DNA of 64,000 nucleotides, taken from assembly GCA_965214875.1 (NCBI GenBank), contig OZ243980.1, positions 3,100,001 through 3,164,000 on the forward strand, in the 5' to 3' direction. The notes beneath the pieces are model-generated. The model had not been told where the DNA came from. It saw only the letters and a program-made list of their open reading frames with translations, and did no database searches. Shown here one piece after another: positions 36,710 to 45,927 of this stretch. Position 1 is the first letter of the stretch. The number at the start of each line of letters is the position of its first letter. The position numbers were made by a program, and so were the translations under genes. This stretch comes from CBDAUN01 sp965214875. Lineage in GTDB: Bacteria; Pseudomonadota; Gammaproteobacteria; Arenicellales; JAJDZL01.

Positions 36710-37366
36710 TCAATGAATGTCTTTCCAGTATTCCTTTTTCAGCAAATATGTAATGCCTATCAGCGCCGCCATGAACAGCAACACAAAAATGCCGACATTG
36801 TATCGAACAAGCTTGGCCGGCTCTGCTGCGTAGACTAGAAAGTTGGTTATGTCCCGAACCGACTCGTCATACTCTTGTCGGGTCTGCGTTTGCTGCAGAT
36901 TGTAGAGCACATGCGGCATGGCAACGTCCTTGAACAGTTCGTTGTTCCATCCGGTATGCGAATTGGCGTCGGTGACAAAGCCGCGCAAAAAGGTGTAGAT
37001 CCACTCAGGGCTTCGCGAACGCGCCGTTAGACTCAGATCCGGAGGGGCGGTTCCGAACCAATACCGCGCATCATCCTCAGACATGTTGACGGTCATCAAA
37101 TCGCCCGGCTTTTGCGATGGCTGCAAGAAATTCGCGCGCAAGTTCTCCTCAGAGATTTGCAAGTCTTCAGCCATTCGGTTGTAGCGCATGTATTTAAGGC
37201 CATGGCACGAAAGACAGTAGCTGGCGAACAAGGCCGCGCCGCTTTGCAACGAAGCGCGGTCATCCAGATTGACATGCACTGAATCCAGATTCTCGTTGCC
37301 GCCGCCTGCCGCATGGGCAAATACTGACAACAGCATCAGCATAGTTGCTGCAAATACCCTGATCAT
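36710..37366 (-). CDS. petC: Cytochrome c1 of bc1 complex
   Basis: The 218-residue haem protein has a signal peptide (MIRVFAATMLMLLSVFAHAA), the c-type haem motif CLSCHGLKYMRYNRM, a periplasmic domain and a C-terminal anchor (GIFVLLFMAALIGITYLL). It passes electrons from the Rieske protein to soluble cytochromes. The ATG overlaps the petB stop (ATGA). Confidence 0.97.
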   Translation of the reverse strand: MIRVFAATMLMLLSVFAHAAGGGNENLDSVHVNLDDRASLQSGAALFASYCLSCHGLKYMRYNRMAEDLQISEENLRANFLQPSQKPGDLMTVNMSEDDARYWFGTAPPDLSLTARSRSPEWIYTFLRGFVTDANSHTGWNNELFKDVAMPHVLYNLQQTQTRQEYDESVRDITNFLVYAAEPAKLVRYNVGIFVLLFMAALIGITYLLKKEYWKDIH

Positions 37367-38616
37367 TTGAATGTCACCCGCTCCGGCACCGGCTTTGCCG
37401 AATCAAGTTTCGAATAGATCGGCATCAGCAGAAAGAATGCAAAATAAAGGAAATAGCAAACCTGCGCCCAGCGAACATTGCTCATCCAGAAAAGATCGAC
37501 CGCCTGCGGATTCTTGGTGCCGAGGTAGCCAAGCAAAATAAAGGAAATCACGAATATGGTCAGCGCAGTCTTGAACATCCATCCGCGATAGCGAATCGAC
37601 TTGACTTCCGAACGATCAAGCCAGGGCAGCAAAAAGAATAGAAAAATCGCAAACCCCATCGATATCACGCCCCACAGCTTCGCATCGATGCCGAACAGCG
37701 GATAGGTAACTGCGCGGAGAATCGAATAGTACGGCGTCAAATACCATAGCGGGATGATATCCGGCGGCGTCTGAAGCGGATTGGCCGGCTCGAAATTCGC
37801 CCGTTCCAGAAACCATCCCGAAACTTCCGGCGTAATGAACACGATGATGAAAAAGATGAACATGAACACCGCGACCCCGAACAGATCCTTGACCGTATAG
37901 TACGGATGGAACGGGATGCCGTCGCGCGGCCGGCCATGCTCGTCCTTGTTCTTTTTTATTTCGATGCCGTCAGGGTTGTTGGATCCAACCTTGTGCAACG
38001 CTACTAAATGCATAAAGACAAGTCCGCAAAGCAAAAGCGGCATCAAGATGACGTGAAACGCGAAAAATCGGGTCAAGGTCGCGTCGGACACCACAAAGTC
38101 CCCGCGAATCCACTGCGCCAGCGATTCTCCGACAAAGGGAATGGCGCCAAACAGCGAGATAATCACCTGCGCACCCCAGTACGACATGTTGCCCCACGGA
38201 AGCAGATAGCCGAAAAACGCTTCAGCCATCAGCACCAGATAAATGACCATGCCCACGATCCACAGCAACTCTCTAGGACGCCGGTATGAACCGTACAGCA
38301 AGCCTCTGAACATGTGCAGATAGATGACGACGAAAAACATCGATGCACCGGTCGAATGCAGGTAGCGCATCAGCCACCCCCACGACACATCGCGCATGAT
38401 GAACTCCACCGAATCGAATGCCAGCTCGGTGTCCGGCTTGTAGTACATTGTCAGGAATATTCCGGTTATGATCTGAATGGCTAGCACAACCAGTGCCAGC
38501 GACCCAAAGAAGTACCAGAAGTTGAAATTTTTCGGTGCGTAATACTTCGAGATGTGCTCTTCCCATGTCTTGGTCATAGGATAGCGTTCGTCGATCCAGG
38601 ACCGCAACTTCATCAC
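37363..38616 (-). CDS. petB: Cytochrome b of bc1 complex
   Basis: The 417-residue eight-helix protein carries the two haem-b His pairs (LHSTGASMFFVVIYLHMFRG and FAFHVILMPLLLCGLVFMHL), the Qo motif region (PEVSGWFLE in place of PEWY-flanking sequence; the PEWY-equivalent is PLWYLTPYY) and helix ends expected. It overlaps both petA (upstream, 4 bp) and petC (downstream, 4 bp). Confidence 0.97.
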   Translation of the reverse strand: MMKLRSWIDERYPMTKTWEEHISKYYAPKNFNFWYFFGSLALVVLAIQIITGIFLTMYYKPDTELAFDSVEFIMRDVSWGWLMRYLHSTGASMFFVVIYLHMFRGLLYGSYRRPRELLWIVGMVIYLVLMAEAFFGYLLPWGNMSYWGAQVIISLFGAIPFVGESLAQWIRGDFVVSDATLTRFFAFHVILMPLLLCGLVFMHLVALHKVGSNNPDGIEIKKNKDEHGRPRDGIPFHPYYTVKDLFGVAVFMFIFFIIVFITPEVSGWFLERANFEPANPLQTPPDIIPLWYLTPYYSILRAVTYPLFGIDAKLWGVISMGFAIFLFFLLPWLDRSEVKSIRYRGWMFKTALTIFVISFILLGYLGTKNPQAVDLFWMSNVRWAQVCYFLYFAFFLLMPIYSKLDSAKPVPERVTFK

Positions 38617-39206
38617 GACAATTCTCCTTCGGCTGTATCGACGCCGATTTCGATGCGCGAATCGGCAACAAAGCGATGCGGCGGCACTTCAAGATTGGTC
38701 GGGGCTGGCACGCCTTTGTAGACGCGGCCTGCGAAATCGAACTTCGAGCCGTGGCACGGGCAGAAAAATCCGCCTGGCCATTGCGCATCCAGCCCTCCGG
38801 GCTCGAACCGATCAAGCGGCGAGCATCCAAGGTGGGTGCAGATGCCGACCAGCACTAGAACATCGGGGTTGATTGAGCGGTGCGCGTTCTGCGCGTAGGT
38901 GGGCTGCTGGGCTTCGTCAGAATCGGGATCGGCCAGCTGCTCGGTCTGATTCAGCGTGGCAAGCATTGCTTCGGTCCGCTTGACAACCCAGACCGGCTTG
39001 CCGCGCCACTCGACTTTGAGCAGCTTGCCCGGCTCGAGCCGACTGATGTCGACTTGAACCGGCGCACCAGCCGCCTTTGCTCTGGCACTAGGCGTCATGC
39101 TTTCTACAAAAGGGACTACCGCCGCCGCTACACCGGCGGCACCGACCCCCGTGGTTACGCCGGTCAAAAACCGGCGCCGCCCCTGATCGACGTGTTCGTC
39201 AGGCAT
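38613..39206 (-). CDS. petA: Rieske iron-sulfur protein of bc1 complex
   Basis: The 197-residue protein starts MPDEHVDQGRRRFL at 39206, with GAGGGAG before the ATG. It has a Tat-type leader/anchor (RRRFLTGVTTGVGAAGVAAA) and the Rieske [2Fe-2S] boxes CTHLGCSP and CPCHGSKFD. It is the first gene of petABC, which links the quinone pool (fed, for example, by AprM) to cytochrome c. Confidence 0.97.
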   Translation of the reverse strand: MPDEHVDQGRRRFLTGVTTGVGAAGVAAAVVPFVESMTPSARAKAAGAPVQVDISRLEPGKLLKVEWRGKPVWVVKRTEAMLATLNQTEQLADPDSDEAQQPTYAQNAHRSINPDVLVLVGICTHLGCSPLDRFEPGGLDAQWPGGFFCPCHGSKFDFAGRVYKGVPAPTNLEVPPHRFVADSRIEIGVDTAEGELS

Positions 39207-39218
39207 ATTCTCCCTCAC

Positions 39219-39479
39219 ACAGGACAGGTTTCAACATTGAACTTCCGGCGATTCGGCTCGTTTAAGTATTCCGATCGGCCAGTGCCGGAATATGGAATAG
39301 ATGCGATTATAGCAGATGCACATCAGCTCAATTTTCAAGGTGCTCGAGCAATAAAGCCACTTGAACAACAAAATGCATACAATATCATTGGTTTGATACT
39401 TGCCCTGCATGCTCCCGGCACCGCGGCAGCGGCAATCAGAAAGCCTGCGGCGCGAATGCGCATATTAATTCATTGCGCA
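39219..39479. promoter_or_regulatory. Upstream region of petA
   Basis: About 260 bp without genes that must contain the petABC promoter. AT-rich stretches at 39300-39400; no clear boxes called. Confidence 0.3.
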
Positions 39480-39715
39480 GCGATTCGCAACACCCAAAAT
39501 CCACTTTAGGGATTTTTGCGGTCGGGTTTTTGGCTGGAATTGGCCGTGCGAGGAAGTTCCGGCACCGGTTGCGGCGATGCGGCCGACGACCGGCATGCAG
39601 CCCCGCTCCTTCTTGCGGGCGGCCCGCTCGACGGATGAAGCGCGGTTTTGGCGAGACGTCAAGCCATGCAAGGCTCTATTCCATTTTGCAGCCCCTGGCG
39701 CGGCTTTAAGGCAAC
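39480..39715 (-). mobile_element. IS1380-family remnant
   Basis: On the minus strand a stretch reads ARKKERGCMPVVGRIAATGA, the same as CKKERGCMPIVGHIAETGMA in the IS1380-like element at the right end of the window. The end sequence ACCCAAAATCCACTTTAGGG matches the IS end at 62343. Only these pieces are left. Confidence 0.7.
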
Positions 39716-39932
39716 ACCTTGTCGAGCGCCGATATGGCGCGAAGTGATAGAATTCCCTGCCGAAGCAAGCATGCGTATCGCATATGAGACTGTGAAAGTA
39801 TTGCAATATTAGTGATATTGAGAAAATTTATAGTTTCTATCTTATTGTTTTTATTTATATTATATTCTATATGAATTGATCATCCTGTAAAAAATAGAAT
39901 ACTTTTCATATACCTTGAATCGGCCGCTGGGC
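39716..39932. other. AT-rich leader of the TPR gene
   Basis: About 215 bp, strongly AT-rich from 39800 to 39900 (runs of TTTAT and ATATT). Probably holds the promoter of the gene at 39933, but no single -10 box stands out. Confidence 0.35.
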
Positions 39933-41618
39933 ATGGCCACGATGAATCATCCCTACAACCTCGGCTCCTATTTCGACTTGATCAACGCCGGCTGCAACGA
40001 GCCTGAAACCTGGTTCAATCGCGGCTTAATCTGGCTGTACGCTTTCGATCTAGAAATGTCCTATCGCTGCTTTGAACAGGCTGCGCTGCTGAATCCGGCT
40101 GACCCTATGGCCTACTGGGGAATGGCCTACTCGTCCGGCATGTACTACAACAAGCCGTGGGAGCGGATGCAGCAAGACGAGCTGAAAGAAACATTGCAGC
40201 GATCCTACCGGCATTCCCGACAGGCATTGCAATATCTTTCGCGCGCCTCTGAGCGCGATGCAATGCTGATCGACGCGCTGCAGTATCGCTACCAGCACGA
40301 CGCTCCTGTCGAACAGCAGCACTATCGGCGGTGGAATGACGAATATGCCGACAAGATGCGCGATGTCTATCGCGCCCATCCTAAGTGCAACGATATCTGC
40401 TCGCTGTTCGCTGACGCGCTGATGACGCGAACGCCATGGGAACTATGGGATCTGCAAACCGGGAAACCATCCGAAAACGCATCCACAATGGAAGCTATTG
40501 ATGTTCTTCAAACAGCGATGGCGCGCATCGAAGGGCAAAAGGCGCAAGCTCATCCTGGCATTTTGCATGGCTACATTCACGCACTGGAAATGTCGCCGTT
40601 TCCGGAAAAGGCGCTGCGCGCAAGCGATCAGCTGCGCGAGCTGGTACCTGGTGCTGGGCACCTTTGCCACATGCCATCCCACATCGATGTCCGCTGCGGC
40701 AACTATTATCAGGCGATCGTGGCGAACGACAAGGCAATTGCCGCCGACCGCGCCTATGTCGAAAACGAGGGCTCGATGAATTTTCAGACCCTGTCCCGAA
40801 TCCACAACATCCACCTTAAAGTCTATGCGGCGATGTTTCTGGGACAATTCCGCACCGCGTTGCAGGCATCGCAGCAATTGATCGACATGGTCCCGGAGGC
40901 TCTCCTGCGAATCGAGAACCCGGCCATGGCCGACTGGATGGAGGGCTATTTGCCGGTCAAGGCCCATGTATGCATCCGTTTCGGGAAGTGGGAGGAGATT
41001 ATTGAACATCCGCTACCGGAGGACTCCGAGCTGTACTCGATGACAACCGCAGTGTGGCTTTACGCTAAAGCGATTTCACATGCTGTGCGAGGTGAAACCG
41101 ATTTGGCGAGGAAGGGGCGCAAGGCGTTTCGCCAAGCGGCAAAGCGTGTGCCGGCAACCCGGTATCTATTCAATAACACCTGCCTGGACATACTGAAAAT
41201 CGCAGACCAGATGCTGGATGGCGAGCTAGCGTACCGAGAAGGCGACTTCGATAAGGCTTTCTCGCATTTGCGCCGGGCGGTTTATCTGGATGACCATCTT
41301 AAATACGATGAGCCTTGGGGATGGATGCAGCCCGCCCGGCATGCGTTGGGCGCATTGCTGCTTGAACAGGGCCGGGTCGAAGAGGCGCTTGAGGTCTATC
41401 GGGATGATCTAGGCTTATCAGGCCGATTGGCCAGCACATCCCACCATATTGATAATCCGTGGAGCCTGCATGGGCTGGTCGAGTGCTATCGGCGTATAGG
41501 AGATGAGCAAGCAGCGCAATTATTCAGCACTCGTCTCAATCTGGCTGCTGCACGAGCGGATGTAGACATCAACGCTTCTTGCGCCTGCCGCCTCGACCAT
41601 CACGACTGCTGCAAGTAG
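39933..41618 (+). CDS. Large TPR-repeat protein
   Basis: The 561-residue protein starts at ATG 39933 (MATMNHPYNLGSYFDLINAG). It has TPR-type helix pairs along its length (WFNRGLIWLYAFDLEMSYRC, AYWGMAYSSGMYYNKPWERM, HALGALLLEQGRVEEALEVY) and the motif LCHMPSHIDVRCGNYYQAIV, which recurs in a poorly characterised family of bacterial TPR proteins. The C terminus ends in a His/Cys-rich tail (CACRLDHHDCCK) that might bind metal. No signal peptide. Function unknown. Confidence 0.8.
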   Translation: MATMNHPYNLGSYFDLINAGCNEPETWFNRGLIWLYAFDLEMSYRCFEQAALLNPADPMAYWGMAYSSGMYYNKPWERMQQDELKETLQRSYRHSRQALQYLSRASERDAMLIDALQYRYQHDAPVEQQHYRRWNDEYADKMRDVYRAHPKCNDICSLFADALMTRTPWELWDLQTGKPSENASTMEAIDVLQTAMARIEGQKAQAHPGILHGYIHALEMSPFPEKALRASDQLRELVPGAGHLCHMPSHIDVRCGNYYQAIVANDKAIAADRAYVENEGSMNFQTLSRIHNIHLKVYAAMFLGQFRTALQASQQLIDMVPEALLRIENPAMADWMEGYLPVKAHVCIRFGKWEEIIEHPLPEDSELYSMTTAVWLYAKAISHAVRGETDLARKGRKAFRQAAKRVPATRYLFNNTCLDILKIADQMLDGELAYREGDFDKAFSHLRRAVYLDDHLKYDEPWGWMQPARHALGALLLEQGRVEEALEVYRDDLGLSGRLASTSHHIDNPWSLHGLVECYRRIGDEQAAQLFSTRLNLAAARADVDINASCACRLDHHDCCK

Positions 41619-41713
41619 CCGTTCAAGCGATCGGTTGCCATCCCGCGAGAGCAGGCTCGGCACAGCAAGCGCTCACGAGTTCGATTTGTCCAAACTAGCT
41701 GACGCGGAAATCC

Positions 41714-42417
41714 TCATGCAAATTCGACCTTGATGGCCAAAAGATTGCGCTCTTCGCTTCCAAACACCAGCGCAATCAGATGCACCTGAGCGGCACTGCC
41801 GCGATGCTTGTCGGCGTAGCAGCGCTCGCGCATCTGATTCATGCGGTGGACAGGGCTGCCTCGACTCGAGCCGTGCTCAATTTTTCGATCAGCTTCGCCT
41901 CCATCAAAAATACTTGGCCTGCATGCCTCAACACCAGGTCTGCCTGACCGATGCTCGACGCTTCCTCGCCGTGCACATCCGCCCCGACCGCATTGAAATG
42001 AGCATATAGCAACGACAGATAATAGCCTTCATAGCCCGCCATCGTGTTTTTCCGGAACCATTGATGCGACATCCCGGACAACATCGCACGCACTTGACGT
42101 TTGAAACCGTTGAAGTCGTTCAATGCCAGACTGTCAAGCAACGCACCGCTTTCGCTTCGAACCACAACTTCGTCTCGCCCCAGATAGCGCAGAAATTTCT
42201 TGCTGAAAGACCTGCGCACTTCCAGATTCGGGCATTTCAAGGTGTATTCGGAGCCGCCGTCGTGTTCTTCGGCTATGGTCAGATAGCCCGACTGGAACAT
42301 CAGTGCGCGAAAGTCGGCTTTCTCAACATCAAGCTGCGTTAGTCGACGACCTACTTCAGGAATGCGAACCGTAAATCCAGCAAGGTGCTCCATCTTAAGC
42401 GAATGCATCCTTGGCAC
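41714..42417 (-). pseudogene. PD-(D/E)XK nuclease-domain fragment (AAA-ATPase_like/DUF1703 type)
   Basis: The frame 41839-42417 encodes ADFRALMFQSGYLTIAEEHD, YTLKCPNLEVRRSFSKKFLR and a nuclease core GQADLVLRHAGQVFLMEAKL with the D..ExK residues. A frameshift near 41845 separates the last piece, ERCYADKHRGSAAQVHLIAL...FGSEERNLL, which is the normal C terminus of this family. The N-terminal AAA part is absent. So only the C-terminal half remains. Confidence 0.75.
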
Positions 42418-42489
42418 TTAACAGAATGCCGTTGACTGCGACTAGTGCCGTGTTTTTCATGAGCAATGAATATCGCCCATAATTCGCCA

Positions 42490-42514
42490 GTGAAAATCTC
42501 TAATGCGGATTCTG
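42490..42514. mobile_element. Possible IS1380 end remnant
   Basis: GTGAAAATCTCTAATGCGGA here matches, inverted, the IS1380-type end at 62343-62370 (CCGCATTAGAGATTTT). It sits 60-80 bp before the start of the AAA ATPase gene. Confidence 0.4.
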
Positions 42515-42528
42515 AGGAGTGCTTATTC

Positions 42529-42602
42529 CGCAGTTGAGGGGTTGGTGGTGGTAAAATCCGGTTCAGACGAATGCCAGCCGAATCGTTTCGCATGAACTCA
42601 GG
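42529..42602 (+). repeat. 74-bp direct repeat, copy 1
   Basis: Identical to 44043-44116. It covers the upstream region and first eleven codons (MPAESFRMNSG) of the AAA ATPase gene at 42571. Confidence 0.9.
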
Positions 42603-43902
42603 CCTATTTCCCAAAGCGCCCCTGGCGAAGCCGCTGCCCGAGCGGGAGTGGCTGATCCGCACCGAACGCGCCGAAGTCGGGCGAGAGGCGTTCTTTTGCG
42701 GAAGGGATGCCGAATACGAGGTCTTCCGAAATGCCGCGGTCTCTCTGCGCAGAGGGCACATAGGCGGCGGCACGATGGTGTTCCAAGGCGCGCCGGGGGC
42801 CGGAAAAACCGCTCTTATGCTCGAGTGCGCCGAGGCGGTCAGGCTTCAGTCGACTCCGCAGGAGCCGTGGGTCGCGGCCTGCGTCAGCCCGAGAATTCTC
42901 AACTCGCCGGAAGAACTTATGATCGCCATGGCCGATGCCGCGCATCGAGAGAGCCGGCGGCTGCTGGCCATGGCGCCGCAAGGCAAGGCCCCCGGTCTGC
43001 GCAAGACGCTGGAACTGGGCAAGGATCTGCTCGCAGAGCTGTCCGAGCGCGGGTTCGGCGTATCGGGGTTTTCAGTCGGCGGCAGGCCGCGGGAAACGGG
43101 CGAGGCAAACCCGAACCTGAAGGCTAGCGGCGCGTTCCGCAAGATGGCGCCGCTGCTCCGGGGGTTTCGGGTGGTCGTGTTTATCGACGAGGCGCAGAAC
43201 ACGCCGGTCGACGACATCGCTTCGGATGTTCTCGACTGCCTGCATCGAGACACGCAGGGGATTGCGCTGGTGGCCGCGTTCTTCGGCCTGAGCGACTCCA
43301 AGGACGTGTTGCGCCGGTGCGGGCTTTCAAGGCTGTCCGCTGACCGGGTCGCAAACCTGGAGCCTCTGGCGCCGGCGGATGCGAAAGCCTCCGTTCGACG
43401 CATGCTGGATGCCTACTATGCCGGCACCGAAGCGCAGAAGGAGGCCTGGGCGAAAGCCCTGGCCGAGCTGTCCCAGGGATGGCCGCAGCATGTCAACCGC
43501 GTCGGCGTCGCCGCCGGACTGGTAATCCGCGCCAATGAAGGCCGACTGGCACCGCGCCTGCTCGGACAGGCGATAGAAAGCGGAACCAAGCGAAAAAACG
43601 ACTACTACGAAGAACGCATAGAGGCGGGCGGATACCGCGCCCAAGTCTATAAACAGATCGCCTTGTCGGCGGATACAAAAAAGGATCAGCATGCTGGCAT
43701 CGTATCCTACGATGAGATTGAGCATATGACGGAGGCTGAGCGCAAGAAGCGAAACGGGTCTGTCGACGATTTCATAACGGATGCGCTACACGCAGGGCTG
43801 CTGGCTCCGGTGAAAGGCATGCTTGACCACTACAAGATTCCAATTCCTTCGCTTGGGGACTATCTTCGTTCGGCAGATGTTGGCCCTGTCAAGCCAGATT
43901 GA
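42571..43902 (+). CDS. AAA-family ATPase, intact paralogue
   Basis: The 443-residue ATPase has Walker A GAPGAGKTALMLE (about residues 75-87), Walker B VVVFIDEAQN (about 201-210) and an STAND/Orc-like helical region after it with GLSRLSADRVANLEPLAPAD. The C terminus has a winged-helix-like part (GSVDDFITDALHAGLLAP). A truncated paralogue is at 15331 and a third 5' stub at 44043. Such ATPases partner with nucleases or transposition systems; no partner gene is clear here. The first ATG is used; a second at 42592 is possible. Confidence 0.8.
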   Translation: MPAESFRMNSGLFPKAPLAKPLPEREWLIRTERAEVGREAFFCGRDAEYEVFRNAAVSLRRGHIGGGTMVFQGAPGAGKTALMLECAEAVRLQSTPQEPWVAACVSPRILNSPEELMIAMADAAHRESRRLLAMAPQGKAPGLRKTLELGKDLLAELSERGFGVSGFSVGGRPRETGEANPNLKASGAFRKMAPLLRGFRVVVFIDEAQNTPVDDIASDVLDCLHRDTQGIALVAAFFGLSDSKDVLRRCGLSRLSADRVANLEPLAPADAKASVRRMLDAYYAGTEAQKEAWAKALAELSQGWPQHVNRVGVAAGLVIRANEGRLAPRLLGQAIESGTKRKNDYYEERIEAGGYRAQVYKQIALSADTKKDQHAGIVSYDEIEHMTEAERKKRNGSVDDFITDALHAGLLAPVKGMLDHYKIPIPSLGDYLRSADVGPVKPD

Positions 43903-44042
43903 TGCGATGCCGGATCCGGGTCAAGCAACTGCGTCAGATATTTCGGATCATTGATTTTCAGGCTTTCGTCAAGAGTTTCTCGCCCAATGCAGTCTCCGAT
44001 GCAATGGCATTTTTCGCTATCGTGTGGAATCCGCTCCTGTTT

Positions 44043-44116
44043 CGCAGTTGAGGGGTTGGTGGTGGTAAAATCCGGTTCAGACGAATGCCAGCCGAATCGT
44101 TTCGCATGAACTCAGG
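44043..44116 (+). repeat. 74-bp direct repeat, copy 2 (5' stub of a lost AAA ATPase gene)
   Basis: Contains the same upstream sequence, ATG and first codons as copy 1 but then passes straight into IS481 sequence at 44117. A tandem duplicate of the ATPase gene was probably lost by IS-mediated deletion. Confidence 0.85.
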
Positions 44117-44705
44117 TCGAACTCGGCCATGAACTCGCTGCCGCCGTCGACCTGCACCGACTCGATATCGAACGGCGCCTGGCGGATCAGGCGGTCGAGG
44201 AACGCCGAGGCGCAGGTGGCGATGGCGCGCGAGCAGGCGCGCATGCAGCAAAGTTTAGAGACCGGGCACATGGCCTTGAATTCCTTGACCGCGAAACCGG
44301 TATCTATGGCGGCACTCAGGTGATCGATCTGGACCATCTAGCCGGGCTTTCGCCCGCGGGTGCCGTAGCACCGGCGCTTGGCATGGCGGTCGAAGCGCTC
44401 GGCGGCTTGCGGCGAAAGTTCGGCGCGGGCCGGATCGAGGCGACAGAATTTCCGGTACGGATGTTTGATTTGCATGGCGCATTCTCCCGCCTTCCGGCTT
44501 ATGGATTTTTTCTAAGTGCTATGCTGCCTCAAAATTTTTCGCGCACCTGCCTTTTCCCTCTGGACTACGTCCTTCGGGATAGAGCGGGCACTCTCATAAA
44601 GAAATGCAATCACAAATCATTGATATTGAACGATTATCAGCTTAGTTCCTTGCGCGTAATTCTGCCCGCCTGCGGCGGGCTTGCCCACTCACATGTATCT
44701 GAACC
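44117..44705 (-). mobile_element. IS481-family element, copy D (truncated)
   Basis: Minus-strand pieces of the transposase (IRQAPFDIESVQVDGGSEFM; MVQIDHLSAAIDTGFAVKEF; the N terminus) with internal deletions, ending in the terminal repeat CTCACATGTATCTGAACC. The 3' end of the gene and its terminal repeat are missing at 44117. Confidence 0.85.
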
Positions 44706-44710
44706 CGGAT

Positions 44711-44854
44711 ATGACTGAGCGGTGGAACGAGGAGATGGAGCGGTGGCGAAAGTCCGATCTTTCCGGTGGACGCTGGGCGCATGTCTGGGCGGACGGGATT
44801 TGCTACGTGCTTCGGAAAGCTTGGAAAGGCGGTGGAAGGTGTACAATTCTTTAG
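44711..44854 (+). pseudogene. IS256-family transposase fragment
   Basis: A 47-codon frame reads MERWRKSDLSGGRWAHVWAD followed by GICY, the segment around the first catalytic Asp of IS256/Mutator transposases (typical form W...RDLSGKRYVYVWADG). Nothing else of that IS is present. Confidence 0.65.
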
Positions 44855-44906
44855 ATGGAATCGAGATGGAAAACTGAACGACTAGATGACCGCTTGAATG
44901 CCCCCG

Positions 44907-45257
44907 CCAAGCACTACTTTTGACAATATCTCCACGATGCCCCGCAGAGGCGCAAGTTTCTGAAGCGGCCGGCCGGCGAATCACCTGGGCCCTGATCATA
45001 GGCCGCACCTATGAAGACAATGAATCCCGGGCACTGGCGGCCGGTCCCGGCTTCGCGCCCATGGTACTGCCAAAGAGCGGCAAGCGCCGCCCCCTGGGGA
45101 CTGCGGCCGAGATGTACAAGCGGCGCAACGAGGTCGAGCGCCTGTTCCGGCGGCTCAAAGGCTTCTGCAGAGTATTCTCGTGCTTCGCCAAGCTCGATGC
45201 CGTATTACTCGTCTTCGCACTGATCGTTGATGCGCTGCGTAGTGGCAACACGCCCTA
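44907..45257 (+). pseudogene. IS5-like transposase C-terminal fragment
   Basis: The frame from about 44980 encodes RTYEDNESRALAAGPGFAPM and KRRNEVERLFRRLKGFCRVF, the C-terminal part with the catalytic Glu of IS5/IS1182-like transposases. The left boundary carries CAAGCACTACTTTTGACAAT, also found at 21172. Confidence 0.7.
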
Positions 45258-45746
45258 GTTGTCGAGTTTAGCGAGAACCGAGTCTCTTAATTCAATTCGA
45301 TACGTCATCAATACTTGTTCTGATTCGGTTCCGTAATCATAGGCGGCGGATTGAACTGTCCGACTAAACCCTTCATCATTTTCAAATTTCTCGTTGACAT
45401 AATCAGAGCAAATATTAAATATTTCAAACTCTTCTTTGTCTTTTGCTTCATCCATCAAGTTATGAGCGTTGCTTTTTGCCCAGTTTTTCGCGTCAACACT
45501 TTCTGAAATATTTAAGCCAAATTCAGTCAAGTGCAAAGGGCTCAGTGCGTTTGCCGCTTTTGGCGGCGGCAAACGTTCAAACAGTGTTTTCACATCATTT
45601 TGAACCGTTCTAAGCCCTTCTTGCAGCGATTCGATTTTTGTGTCAGTAGACCCTACCCAAATGCCGATCTTTACAAGACGTGCAATGATCGCAATGAGCA
45701 AGCCGATAATCGCAATAGAAAGCCAGTTTTCTTGAAGAAATTCCAT
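45255..45746 (-). CDS. Membrane-anchored coiled-coil protein (paralogue 2)
   Basis: The 163-residue paralogue of the gene at 32402: same transmembrane helix (IAIIGLLIAIIARLVKIGIW), same C-terminal domain with about 90% identity by eye, but a single EGLRTVQ heptad and a four-residue shorter N terminus. The stop overlaps the end of the IS5-like fragment. The duplicated block extends to about 45921, where IS481 copy C begins. Confidence 0.75.
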   Translation of the reverse strand: MEFLQENWLSIAIIGLLIAIIARLVKIGIWVGSTDTKIESLQEGLRTVQNDVKTLFERLPPPKAANALSPLHLTEFGLNISESVDAKNWAKSNAHNLMDEAKDKEEFEIFNICSDYVNEKFENDEGFSRTVQSAAYDYGTESEQVLMTYRIELRDSVLAKLDN

Positions 45747-45927
45747 GATCAGCCATTCTGAAAAAATTTAGCGCATTGCCGGCGTGGAACAATATGACAT
45801 CACCTATATTGTCGCGGCAAAAAATGGTTAGGCTTGAGATATTGCAAATAGCCATTTCTCGCGCATGTCAAGCATTAACGGCAATGCTATGCCATTGTTA
45901 TATCACGATGATGTAAATCAATGTACG

